14,278 nt of DNA from an uncultured Victivallales bacterium (lineage in GTDB: Bacteria > Verrucomicrobiota > Lentisphaeria > Oligosphaerales > JAFGRS01): the NCBI GenBank assembly GCA_903834675.1, contig CAILKC010000765.1, forward strand, positions 1 to 14,278. The letters are read 5' to 3'. Positions 6,339 through 12,890 of this stretch are shown here, one piece after another. The translations under genes were made by a program, and so were the position numbers. How positions within the stretch are numbered: the stretch's first letter is position 1; every line of letters begins with the position of its first letter. The notes beneath the pieces are model-generated. The model saw only the letters and a program-made list of their open reading frames with translations. It was not told where the DNA came from and made no database searches.

Positions 6339-8234
6339 CTACCGACTCAGCCACACTGCCTCGTAAAGCCCCGTATGGACCACGGGCAGCTCCCGCGCCT
6401 GCCAGCCGGCCTGGCGGAAGCGCTCGAGCACGCACGGCTTGGACTGGCGCACACTCTCGTCCATGGGCAGATACAGAATGCGGCGATAGGCTCCCAGGTC
6501 CCCCGCGGCCAGCAGAGCCGTGAGACGCTCTGCCGGCGCCACCAGCACCCGTTCCCCTGGCGGCATGCGGTCGGTGATCTGCAACACCATCCCGCGCCAC
6601 AGGTTATCGAGGTACACTAGGTCGGGCTTCTCGCGGGCGATGTACTGCACGTTGGTCTGCGGTTTGATCCGCTGGCAGTGCCAGCCGTAGAGGACCAGCA
6701 TGCCAAGCATGCCGACCAAACCAACGACAGTCAACGCCCGGAGCCAGCGCTGCGGGTGCAGATGCAGAAACAACACCCAGGCCAGCACGGTCAGCAGCCA
6801 GAAAGCGCAGAGGTGATTCGGGCCAGTGGCCCAGCCGTGGTAGAACCCGAGAGCAACCAGCAGAAACTGCAGCAGTCCAGCCCCGAGCATGCCGGAGAGC
6901 ACCACGGCCGCCGCAGCGCCTACGTTGCCGCCGCTGGCGGCGCAGGGTTCAGGGTTCGGGGTTCGGACTACGGAGGCCCCATCCGTGCAGATCCGTGTGG
7001 TTTGTGGGTACGTCGCGCCTCCTCTCCGCCCCATCGCCCAGGCGACGTAGCCGCCAAGCGCTAGGATGACGGCGAGCAGCGCGGCACCCGCCACCCAGCA
7101 GATCCACGCCGGCAGGAACGACGGCCAGGGGATCACCATCTGCGGGATGCCCCCGAACGCCTCGCCGACCTGCAGTCGCCGCGCGATCCCCTGCGATACC
7201 GCCCGGGCATGCTGGATGGCGCCAGGGTTCAGCACCAGGAACAGCACCGCGGCACCCACATAAGCCGCGCCGAGACTCAACGTCCGGCGCCACTCCCGGC
7301 GCCAGGCCAGTACCCCGAGCAGGGCCAGGTGGATGGGTACGCTCATGGTCGCGAAGGTGTACTGCGTGCTCATGCCGCCGACGCACGCGAGCCCAAGCAG
7401 CGCCGAGAACACCGCAGACCGACGCCTGGAAAGCCGCTCCCGTGCCAACTCGCTCGCCAGAAGCATGGTCAGGGCGTAGAACACGGCAAAGAGCGCGTAC
7501 TGCCGCACCCACGTCGCGGTGAAGATGGCGCTGTTGCCAAGGAGGAAGAGGCAGAACGCGAGGGCTGAGGGATGAAAGCTGAAAACTGATGGCAGGCCGG
7601 AGGTGCTGCCAGGCCCTGAGCCTGTCGCAGGGCCATTGCCCGACCCTGCCCCCCCCTCGACCTGGCCCCTGCCGCGCCGAACCGTGCTCAGCGCCTGCGG
7701 CTGCGCACTGCCAACTAAGCGGTGGACGGTGAAGGCCAGGATGCCGGCGGCAAGCACGATCTGCAGCCAGGTCAGCCACACCGCCTGCTGGTACCCGCCG
7801 TGGGGGAACAGGCTCAGCCAGCGGTTGAAGACCCAGAAGGCCAACGGCGGGTGTTTGTCCCCTGCCTGCACATCCCGGCAGATCTCCGACCAGGACACCC
7901 GCACAAAGCCCTTGGTGAAGCGCTGCCACTCCTGCGCGGGCACCACGTGGTTGAGCGGGGCCTCGCCCGTGGCCAGCAGGTGTCCATACTCGCGCTCCAG
8001 CCCCTTCGAGGCCAGCAGGGCGATGACCTCGTCGTGGTGCGGACCGGCGTAGCCCGTGTCCCGCTGCCAAGCCAGGAAGCCGAAGAGAACGGCGGCAGTG
8101 AGTAGGCTGCCGAACAGTGCCTGGCGAGCATGGCCCGACAGCACCGGCCGTCGCGGACCGTACGGCACAGCGCTCACGGCCTCCGGCCCGTGCTTCTGAG
8201 CATGGATATGTGATGGAGTCTCGTTCTCAGTCAT
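6339..8234 (-). CDS. GT-C fold (GT39-like) integral membrane glycosyltransferase
   Basis: A 631-aa multispanning protein resembling PMT/ArnT-like transferases, which use a polyprenyl-phosphate sugar on the outer face of the membrane. After a cytoplasmic N-terminus, helix 1 is at 40-56, followed by a loop with the catalytic-type acidic pair D68-E69 (GPHHDEV) and DKHPPLAFWVFNRWL (126-140), the H-P-P-L motif of the family. Further hydrophobic helices lie at about 151-170, 224-262, 275-310, 320-336, 371-400, 440-466 and 476-520, followed by a soluble tail of about 110 residues. Two low-complexity stretches interrupt loops: 183-222 (Gly/Ser rich) and 405-435. They are encoded by repeat-like DNA, described separately. 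I chose the ATG at 8234, 29 bp after the upstream stop; no strong ribosome binding site is seen. An in-frame TTG extension to 8423 would lie entirely inside the neighbouring gene and lacks family features. The donor sugar and acceptor are unknown. Confidence 0.85.
   Translation of the reverse strand: MTENETPSHIHAQKHGPEAVSAVPYGPRRPVLSGHARQALFGSLLTAAVLFGFLAWQRDTGYAGPHHDEVIALLASKGLEREYGHLLATGEAPLNHVVPAQEWQRFTKGFVRVSWSEICRDVQAGDKHPPLAFWVFNRWLSLFPHGGYQQAVWLTWLQIVLAAGILAFTVHRLVGSAQPQALSTVRRGRGQVEGGAGSGNGPATGSGPGSTSGLPSVFSFHPSALAFCLFLLGNSAIFTATWVRQYALFAVFYALTMLLASELARERLSRRRSAVFSALLGLACVGGMSTQYTFATMSVPIHLALLGVLAWRREWRRTLSLGAAYVGAAVLFLVLNPGAIQHARAVSQGIARRLQVGEAFGGIPQMVIPWPSFLPAWICWVAGAALLAVILALGGYVAWAMGRRGGATYPQTTRICTDGASVVRTPNPEPCAASGGNVGAAAAVVLSGMLGAGLLQFLLVALGFYHGWATGPNHLCAFWLLTVLAWVLFLHLHPQRWLRALTVVGLVGMLGMLVLYGWHCQRIKPQTNVQYIAREKPDLVYLDNLWRGMVLQITDRMPPGERVLVAPAERLTALLAAGDLGAYRRILYLPMDESVRQSKPCVLERFRQAGWQARELPVVHTGLYEAVWLSR
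6930..7022 (-). repeat. in-frame repeat-derived insert 2 in the GT-C gene
   Basis: Encodes residues of about 405-435 between two membrane helices. It contains a 7-bp tandem (AGGGTTC, three units, the last with one change, 6944-6964) and a 10-bp direct repeat beginning ATCCGTG (6981-7000). Both are of a type usually seen between genes. The reading frame stays open and the encoded peptide (TPNPEPCAASGG region) has no family character. Confidence 0.6.
6944..6964. repeat. 7-bp tandem repeat, 3 units
   Basis: Units AGGGTTC, AGGGTTC and GGGGTTC follow without a break. Because 3 x 7 = 21, the array is a whole number of codons and keeps the GT-C frame. Confidence 0.75.
7612..7634. repeat. hairpin repeat inside the GT-C gene
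   Basis: GGCCCTG and CAGGGCC form a 7-bp perfect stem with a 9-nt loop. It lies inside the coding sequence, in the Gly/Ser-rich insert, where a terminator would make no sense. A mobile palindromic repeat is the likeliest reading. Confidence 0.55.
7649..7656 (-). repeat. G8 homopolymer in the GT-C reading frame
   Basis: Eight consecutive C on the plus strand, read as G8 on the coding strand across the Glu-Gly-Gly codons near residue 193. A change of one base would shift the frame and end the protein before most of its membrane helices. Tracts of this length are known phase-variation sites in surface-glycan genes of other bacteria; whether this one varies is unknown. Confidence 0.6.
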
Positions 8235-8263
8235 GGAAGGAGAACAGCCCAGATCCGCTGCTC

Positions 8264-9511
8264 TCAACTCGGCGACCACGGTCGCGAGGAGTCCCCGAAG
8301 CTGCGGCCGACGAGTTCGCGGATGCGGGCATCGGCAGGGATGGCGCGCCGGGCAGCCGTCAACTCCCAGGTCTGAGCCCCGTTGCCGTCGCGGCCGCGCT
8401 TGCCGGGCTGGGGGGCATGCCAAAGATGGAGGACGGGCAGGTAGCCGTACGGGTGGACCGCCAGCGTCAGACAGCGATCCCAGAACTCGTTGTCTTCGCC
8501 GCCCCAGCCCACGAACTGCTCGTCGAACCCGCCGATGGCAAGATAGGCATCGCGGCGAATTGCCAGGGAGCCGCCACCCTCAAGGTTCTGGATCACCTGC
8601 TCGCAGCGGCAGTCGTCAGGAACCAGGCCGCCGCGACAGGTGGCCTCAGACGACGACTCGTCCAGGTAGAACACGAAACGCTTGGGCTGGATGACGTCAC
8701 ATCCGGAGGCCACCAGATCCACCACGGAGCGCGCGTAGCCGACCGGCACCAGCATGTCGTTGTCGTGACCGATCAGGACCTCGCCACGGGCCGCGCGGGC
8801 CGCCACGTTGAAGGCCCACGAACGGCAGTAGGGCATGCCCGGGTCCGGCGGTGGGGTATGGAGGTAGCGCACCCAGCCCGGCAACCGGTCGCGAACGCGG
8901 GGTTCGGAATCCTGCTCGATCACGATGCACTCGAAGGTCGTACCCTCCTGGGCGGCGATGGACCGCAGCGTCAACAGCAACAGCGGCAGCCGCTCCTCGC
9001 CGCGATGCCCGATGAGGAAGGAGACCTGAGGGGAAGCGGAAGTCGGTGGTCGGAGGGCGGTGGGCGAGAGGTCGGAATGTGGAAGGCGCGTCCGCCGCGG
9101 CGGATCGTGGCGATCCCCGCTCCTGCCCTGTCCGTCGTCTCGTGCTCCCGTGGTCCCGTCGTCCTGTGGTCTCGTGATCCCGTCGGGTGCTCGGCTGGCA
9201 TTCCAGCACACCTTGTCTGCCGTGACCGGGTCTGGTGCGTCCAGGAGCCGGAGCGGCCAGTCCCGCAGGGCCCGCTGCAGCAACCAGCAACCCGTGATCG
9301 GGAAGACGTTGCAGAGATGCAGGTTGTGGGTGTACTCCCAGTCGCACTTCACCCCCACGCCGCCCGGCTGGATGATCAGGCCTTCGTGGCGATTGCGCAG
9401 GCGCAGCCAGGGCGCCTCCCCTCGGCACAAAAGACGCGGCCGCAGACACCAGAGAAAGCGCGGCCAGTCGTAGAGCAGCGTCCCCAGTTGCTGTCGCCTG
9501 GTGAAGCTCAT
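8264..9511 (-). CDS. GT2-family glycosyltransferase with galactosyltransferase-like C-terminal motif
   Basis: A 415-aa predicted nucleotide-sugar glycosyltransferase (GT-A fold). The catalytic domain begins near 161 with VSFLIGHRGEERLPLLLLTL (163-182). It has an acidic residue in IEQDSEP (D201), the metal-binding GHDND (248-252), and GGSLAIRRDAYLAIGGFDE (313-331) followed by GWGGEDNEFWDR (335-346), which matches the C-terminal galactosyltransferase signature (Glyco_transf_7C: G-G-F-D-E...G-W-G-x-E-D). Residues 1-105 form an extra domain (GLIIQPGGVGVKCDWEY, 44-60) that I cannot name. Between the two lies a 55-residue Asp/Gly/Arg/Pro-rich insert made of repeat-like DNA. The ATG at 9511 overlaps the upstream stop as ATGA, so this start is well supported; the frame is open to 9769, but that part lies inside the neighbouring gene. 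The GT-C gene follows 29 bp later. The sugar is not determinable. Confidence 0.86.
   Translation of the reverse strand: MSFTRRQQLGTLLYDWPRFLWCLRPRLLCRGEAPWLRLRNRHEGLIIQPGGVGVKCDWEYTHNLHLCNVFPITGCWLLQRALRDWPLRLLDAPDPVTADKVCWNASRAPDGITRPQDDGTTGARDDGQGRSGDRHDPPRRTRLPHSDLSPTALRPPTSASPQVSFLIGHRGEERLPLLLLTLRSIAAQEGTTFECIVIEQDSEPRVRDRLPGWVRYLHTPPPDPGMPYCRSWAFNVAARAARGEVLIGHDNDMLVPVGYARSVVDLVASGCDVIQPKRFVFYLDESSSEATCRGGLVPDDCRCEQVIQNLEGGGSLAIRRDAYLAIGGFDEQFVGWGGEDNEFWDRCLTLAVHPYGYLPVLHLWHAPQPGKRGRDGNGAQTWELTAARRAIPADARIRELVGRSFGDSSRPWSPS
9091..9104. repeat. palindrome TCCGCCGCGGCGGA inside a glycosyltransferase gene
   Basis: A perfect 14-bp palindrome, identical to the central 14 bp of the 32-bp palindrome at 63-94 (72-85). 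A one-mismatch relative of its 13-bp core lies at 11796-11808. It is abutted by the GGATCG/CGATCC inverted repeat. Confidence 0.65.
9138..9185. repeat. degenerate 8-bp tandem repeat, 6 units
   Basis: Six contiguous units with consensus TCCCGTGG on the plus strand: TCTCGTGC, TCCCGTGG, TCCCGTCG, TCCTGTGG, TCTCGTGA, TCCCGTCG. Three units make 24 nt, so on the coding strand the protein repeats every 8 residues (GITRPQDD then GTTGARDD). The array lies in the linker of the GT2/GT7C-like protein. Confidence 0.75.
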
Positions 9512-10542
9512 GCCGAGGCGATCCCAGCGCCAGCCGGACGGCGGCGCCCAAGACGGAGTGCGAGGATCCGCAAGAGACTGGACCAGAAGCGTCGGGAGAG
9601 GCAGAGGCGCGGCATGCTCAGCGCCGTGGACCCCATGGCCTGCAGCATCCCGGGCGGGGTCCGACCGGCCCGCAGGCACTGACCGACGTAGTAGAAGAGC
9701 TTGCCCTCCGTCGCGCTGGCGGTGGCCTCGATGCGGGCTGGCGTCACCGCCCCGCTCGCCCTCATCCACTGGAGTGCGCTGGTCAAGGCGAGCAGTGCAT
9801 CCAGAGACACCGGACTGCTCCCCACAGCCGTGGTGGACAAGGAGTCGCGGTGGCGCACATAGCCTGAAACCGGGATGCCGCTGAGCTGCTTGGTCGACCC
9901 GAGAGACAGCAGCCGGAGCCAGAGTTCCATATCCTCGGCTGTGCGCAGAGACGGGCGGAAGGCCGGGAGCTTCCTGAAGACGCTGGCGCGCAGCGTTACG
10001 GTGCTCGTGTGGATGCGCAGACGACTGTTCAGGAAGTCCCGGAAGGGGTCGGCGGAGACCTCATAGCAGACACCGGGGATATCCAGGCAGGGCAAGCGCT
10101 CGGGAGCGAGGATCGTTCCGGGCTCACTGGGCTCCGGAACCGCGGGCGCCAGACGGACGTACTCGAAGGGCTCGAAGACGGCGTCCAACGCGCGGTCTTC
10201 GGCCAGCGCCGGCAGGCACCTGACAAAACGATTGGTGCAGTAGAGGTCGTCCGCGTCCAGGAACGCGATGTACTCGCCTCGGCAGACGGCCAATCCACGA
10301 TTCCGTGCCGCCGCGGCGCCCTCGTTCGCCGGGCTCCGGACCGCCCGCACCACCACCTCGCCCGAGCCGTGCCGGGCCGCCAGGTCGGTCAGAACCCGCC
10401 AGGTGTCGTCCCCAGACCCGTCATCGACCGCGATGATCTCGGCACGGCGCACGCCGGTGGCCAGGACCGAGGCAAGGGCACGGCCAACGGTGCCGGCGGC
10501 ATTGAAGCACGGCATGACGATGGAAACGGTGATCTCAGGCAC
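9508..10542 (-). CDS. family 2 glycosyltransferase (second of a tandem pair)
   Basis: A 344-aa GT-A fold glycosyltransferase transferring a sugar from a nucleotide donor, presumably at the cytoplasmic face of the membrane. The domain starts at once with TVSIVMPCFNAAGTVGRAL (5-23). The first acidic pair is IIAVDDGSGDD (36-46), the metal-binding D-x-D region is FLDADDLY (94-101), and TAEDMELWLRL (201-211) carries the E-D expected to contain the catalytic base. A C-terminal helical tail of about 100 residues (KLFYYVGQCL, RFWSSLLRILALRL) may sit on the membrane. I chose the GTG at 10542, preceded by AAGGTG with good spacing and giving a typical GT2 N-terminus; an in-frame GTG at 10629 would overlap the upstream gene. 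The stop overlaps the next ATG (ATGA). It is a paralogue of the gene immediately upstream. Confidence 0.9.
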   Translation of the reverse strand: MPEITVSIVMPCFNAAGTVGRALASVLATGVRRAEIIAVDDGSGDDTWRVLTDLAARHGSGEVVVRAVRSPANEGAAAARNRGLAVCRGEYIAFLDADDLYCTNRFVRCLPALAEDRALDAVFEPFEYVRLAPAVPEPSEPGTILAPERLPCLDIPGVCYEVSADPFRDFLNSRLRIHTSTVTLRASVFRKLPAFRPSLRTAEDMELWLRLLSLGSTKQLSGIPVSGYVRHRDSLSTTAVGSSPVSLDALLALTSALQWMRASGAVTPARIEATASATEGKLFYYVGQCLRAGRTPPGMLQAMGSTALSMPRLCLSRRFWSSLLRILALRLGRRRPAGAGIASA

Positions 10543-10546
10543 GCGA

Positions 10547-10552
10547 CACCTT
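10547..10552 (-). promoter_or_regulatory. ribosome binding site deciding a GTG start
   Basis: AAGGTG on the minus strand lies four bases before the GTG at 10542 (AAGG core six bases away). It supports this non-ATG start over the GTG at 10629. Confidence 0.55.
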
Positions 10553-10579
10553 GAACTCTGACGTCCTGGCCAACCCGGA

Positions 10580-11638
10580 TCAGCCAGCCTGCGGGAACAG
10601 ACGCCGACGCACCAGGTGCAGAATGGCACGCCAGAACCGCTGAGTCAGCATCTGGCCGGGAAACACAAGCCCAAAGCGGGCCCAGGCCAGCAGCACATCG
10701 GGAACAAAGCGGTGCTGCAGGGATAGCACATAGGAGCTGTAGTGGTAGAACTTCCCTGCCGCCGCGTCCTTGACCATCTCAGTGTAGCCTGGGCGTGGCG
10801 AATGGCGCCGCAACCACGGGTAGGCAGCCATCAGCGACCGCACGACGTCAAAGCGGAACGCCGCCGTGTTCTCCCGCCGGGCGCAGGTGGAATTCTCATG
10901 GAGCAGATAGCCCGCCACCGACACGCGCCCCTGGCACGCAACCCGTTCCCGAGCAAAGATCTTGAACCAGAGTGGCTTCTCGAGGCAGTACCGCAACGGC
11001 GGGAACAGACCCGTCTCATCCAGGGCAGATCGGCGTACCGTGATCGAGGTGGTGTGCGGCATGAACTCGTCCTTGAGCAACCCCTCGAAGAGTTCCCCGG
11101 GGGAAGGGCCTTCCGGACGGAGCACCCAGGCCGGAACGCTGCACATCTGACGGGGTTTCCCGGCCATCTCCTGCCCCCGTTGGCCCGAGGCGTAGACCCA
11201 GTCAAAGGGCTCGACAACAGCCTCGATCTCTGGACGGCTCGCCAGCAGAGGGAGGCTGAAGTCGAAGCGATTGGGGTAGAACTCATCGTCGGCATCCAGG
11301 AAGCAGACGTACTTCCCTCTGGCGTTCCGGATGGCCAGGTTGCGAGTGCGCGCGATCCCCCGGTTCCGCCGACCAGGGTGGAAATGCAGGTCCACCGCCA
11401 CCCCGGGATACGCCCGCTGGGCCTCCTCGATGACCGCCACACTGTCATCGCTGGACGCATCGTCCACGATGACAATCTGCAGTTGCGGATAGCGCGTGGC
11501 AACCACGGAGTCTATGGCATGCCGGACGTACCTGCCCGTGTTGTAACTGGGGATGATCACGCTCACCAGCGGGGCCTGGCTGGGATCGTGCCCTCCTGGC
11601 CGAACGCTATCCCCGCTGGCTGCGACCGACTCTGCCAT
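10580..11638 (-). CDS. family 2 glycosyltransferase (first of a tandem pair)
   Basis: A 352-aa GT-A fold glycosyltransferase. After a short disordered N-terminus, the domain begins at LVSVIIPSYNTGRYVRHAID (24-43). Key residues are the acidic pair in IVIVDDASSDD (55-65) and the metal-binding FLDADDEFYPNRF (113-125). Where the downstream paralogue has E-D-M-E-L-W, this protein has CLEKPLWFKIFAR (218-230), with E220 the only nearby acid, so the catalytic base position is altered. The C-terminal part (KFYHYSSYVLSLQHRF, RFWRAILHLVRRRL) parallels the paralogue. The ATG at 11638 has AGAGGG ten bases upstream; an in-frame TTG at 11683 with AGAGG seven bases upstream is a real alternative that adds 15 residues. 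The next gene starts 37 bp after the stop. The 254 bp upstream carry repeats and may hold a promoter. Family call is secure; the sugar is unknown. Confidence 0.9.
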   Translation of the reverse strand: MAESVAASGDSVRPGGHDPSQAPLVSVIIPSYNTGRYVRHAIDSVVATRYPQLQIVIVDDASSDDSVAVIEEAQRAYPGVAVDLHFHPGRRNRGIARTRNLAIRNARGKYVCFLDADDEFYPNRFDFSLPLLASRPEIEAVVEPFDWVYASGQRGQEMAGKPRQMCSVPAWVLRPEGPSPGELFEGLLKDEFMPHTTSITVRRSALDETGLFPPLRYCLEKPLWFKIFARERVACQGRVSVAGYLLHENSTCARRENTAAFRFDVVRSLMAAYPWLRRHSPRPGYTEMVKDAAAGKFYHYSSYVLSLQHRFVPDVLLAWARFGLVFPGQMLTQRFWRAILHLVRRRLFPQAG

Positions 11639-11795
11639 GGCGCCGATTCCCTCTAGGATCGCCGCACCCCGCGTGGGTGCCAACTCGGGACCTCTGCCTG
11701 AGCACTCCGGACCGGGTTGACTCGATGCCCCGAACGCCCCTGTTCACGGCGAGCAGAGACCCCGGCTGGCCGGATCGAGAAACTCAAGACGCCAG

Positions 11796-11808
11796 CCGCC
11801 ACGGCGGA
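11796..11808. repeat. one-mismatch copy of the palindrome core
   Basis: CCGCCACGGCGGA differs by a single base from CCGCCGCGGCGGA, the core shared by 63-94 and 9091-9104. It is intergenic here. A short GC-rich core could recur by chance, so relatedness is moderate. Confidence 0.4.
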
Positions 11809-11835
11809 CCCGCATCACCCTCGGGGTTCGGAGAT

Positions 11836-11855
11836 GTCGCGAACGGAGTCGCGAC
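11836..11855. repeat. 7-bp stem hairpin, GTCGCGA/TCGCGAC
   Basis: A perfect 7-bp inverted repeat around the 6-nt loop ACGGAG, 38 bp beyond the stop of the O-methyltransferase gene. There is no T-run on either side, so it is a weak candidate for a classic terminator; it may be an interspersed palindromic repeat or a 3'-end stabiliser. Confidence 0.5.
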
Positions 11856-11892
11856 CTACCTTCCACGGGCGCGCCAGTCGCGGGCCGACAGG

Positions 11893-12636
11893 TCACTCCC
11901 GGCGCAGGTAGCCGCCGGGGCAGAACGTGAGGCAAAGCTTCTCGCGTGACCCGTCGACCTGAAAGCCAGTGCCGCCAGACGCAAGAAACTCCTGCACGGC
12001 CTCCATGGGCCCGGGACCAAAGTCTTCCGCCACGGGGTGCCCGCCGATATTCGTGTCCTCAACGATGAGGTAGTGCCCTCGGCTCACCAAGGTGTGGTAG
12101 AGTCGGAGCTCGGCCAGCACGTGACTCTTCGAGTGGTCCGAGTCCAAGACAACCATGACCTTGTCTGCCGGGCCTAGGTGCTGCTTGACGGTTGCGAACG
12201 TCGCGTCGGCAACGGACGATCCCCGCACGTAGGAGATCCGTGGGTGCTCCGGCCGCCCGACCTCGTCGGCGATATCCACGCTGACGACTCGGCCGTTGCC
12301 CAGCACCTCACATAGGTCTGCCATGAACAGGGCGGAACCGCCGAACCGCGTGCCCGTCTCGACGATCACGTCCGGCCTGAGTGCGTGAATGATCTCCTGG
12401 AATACCCACAGATCGAGCGGGCACTTCTCGGCCACTACCCCGCGCCAGTAGGTCGCGGCCCAGGTGCCGCCCTGACCATAGCCGTCGTAGTACATGCGGT
12501 GGAACTGGTCGGTGATCGCCTGACGGACGGCGGGATCGTGCCGCCACGGCCGACGCCGCAGTTCCTCGCGCCGATGGTGGTACGCCCCCCGGACGGCGCG
12601 GATCTTCAGTCGAAGAGCAGTCAATGGACCGAACAT
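11893..12636 (-). CDS. CmcI-type O-methyltransferase (cephalosporin hydroxylase family)
   Basis: A 247-aa member of the CmcI family, whose relatives include rhamnosyl O-methyltransferases of glycolipid pathways. Despite the family name these are SAM- and metal-dependent methyltransferases. SAM-binding motif I is VIVETGTRFGGSALFMA (90-106), with the acidic ribose contact in VVSVDI (117-122). Metal-binding acids are expected in VVLDSDHS (162-169) and LIVEDTNIGGHPV (190-202). The N-terminal YYDGYGQGGTWAATYWRG (49-66) is the conserved substrate-side phrase. The ATG at 12636 is preceded by GAGG seven bases upstream. The frame remains open to a GTG at 12954, but that part is made of the 43-bp repeats and is Arg-rich, so I exclude it. 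Following a GT10 gene, it may methylate a sugar hydroxyl of the glycan; that is inference. Confidence 0.88.
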   Translation of the reverse strand: MFGPLTALRLKIRAVRGAYHHRREELRRRPWRHDPAVRQAITDQFHRMYYDGYGQGGTWAATYWRGVVAEKCPLDLWVFQEIIHALRPDVIVETGTRFGGSALFMADLCEVLGNGRVVSVDIADEVGRPEHPRISYVRGSSVADATFATVKQHLGPADKVMVVLDSDHSKSHVLAELRLYHTLVSRGHYLIVEDTNIGGHPVAEDFGPGPMEAVQEFLASGGTGFQVDGSREKLCLTFCPGGYLRRE

Positions 12637-12698
12637 GTTGCAGCCTCGCACGGCATGTGGTGACGGTGCTATCTGGGGCGACACGGGGGCCTGCCCTG

Positions 12699-12741
12699 GC
12701 GGCCGACGGCGCCAGGCGTGGAGCAGCGGTCGGCTCGACCG
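12699..12741. repeat. 43-bp direct repeat, copy 1
   Basis: Identical over 43 bp to 12891-12933 (offset 192). It starts GCGGCCGACGGCGCC and ends CGGTCGGCTCGACCG. The end contains the inverted repeat CGGTCG/CGACCG around a 3-nt loop. Confidence 0.9.
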
Positions 12742-12890
12742 TCCCCGACCCGTCCCGACCGCGTCCCTCAGAGTGGCGGGGCGGCGACGGGGAGACGGCG
12801 GAAGTCCTGCCGTTTCGGCATGACGGCCCGCCGACCTCCACGCCCTGCGGGCGGACCGGAGGGGCCGGGGCGAGGGCTCCCTTCCGCCTA

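Larger units (their letters stand above)
7569..7688 (-). repeat. in-frame repeat-derived insert 1 in the GT-C gene
   Basis: Encodes residues of about 183-222, a Gly/Ser/Pro-rich stretch (GGAGSGNGPATGSGPGSTSG) between two membrane helices. The DNA holds a perfect 7-bp hairpin, GGCCCTG (7612-7618) with CAGGGCC (7628-7634) around the loop AGCCTGTCG. It resembles the intergenic hairpin repeat of the form CCCTGAGCCTGTCG that I recall from GC-rich genomes. An AT-richer stretch at about 7570-7592 (GATGAAAGCTGAAAACTGAT) and a G8 tract also lie in it. Confidence 0.6.
9029..9196 (-). repeat. in-frame repeat-derived insert in the GT2/GT7C-like gene
   Basis: Encodes residues of about 106-161, joining an unnamed N-terminal domain to the catalytic domain. 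The DNA contains a degenerate 8-bp tandem array (9138-9185), a GGATCG/CGATCC hairpin (9102-9116), the perfect palindrome TCCGCCGCGGCGGA (9091-9104), and a run of CCGACCACCGACTTCCGC-like pyrimidine-rich copies (about 9030-9078). The encoded peptide is hydrophilic and repetitive, unlike the flanking folded sequence. The frame is kept. Confidence 0.65.
11639..11892. other. 254-bp intergenic gap with palindromic repeats
   Basis: This gap separates the O-methyltransferase gene from the first GT2 gene. It holds the GTCGCGA/TCGCGAC hairpin, a CCGCCACGGCGGA near-copy of the palindrome core, and imperfect inverted stretches around CCGGCTGGCCGG (11763-11774). Short open frames here have no coding character. 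I could not identify a promoter. Confidence 0.45.

Noticed and set aside
8117..9682. A 521-codon open frame on the plus strand
   Set aside because: It runs antisense to the GT2/GT7C-like gene and the start of the GT-C gene, both of which show clear family motifs. High GC in third positions keeps the opposite frame open; the translation has no recognisable domain.
10300..10315. Another copy of the GCCGCCGCGGCG core
   Set aside because: It lies in codons for an Ala-rich stretch of conserved GT2 sequence and is explained by base composition.
11836..11855. Intrinsic terminator after the O-methyltransferase gene
   Set aside because: The stem is good but there is no T-run in the transcribed direction, so I list it only as a hairpin.
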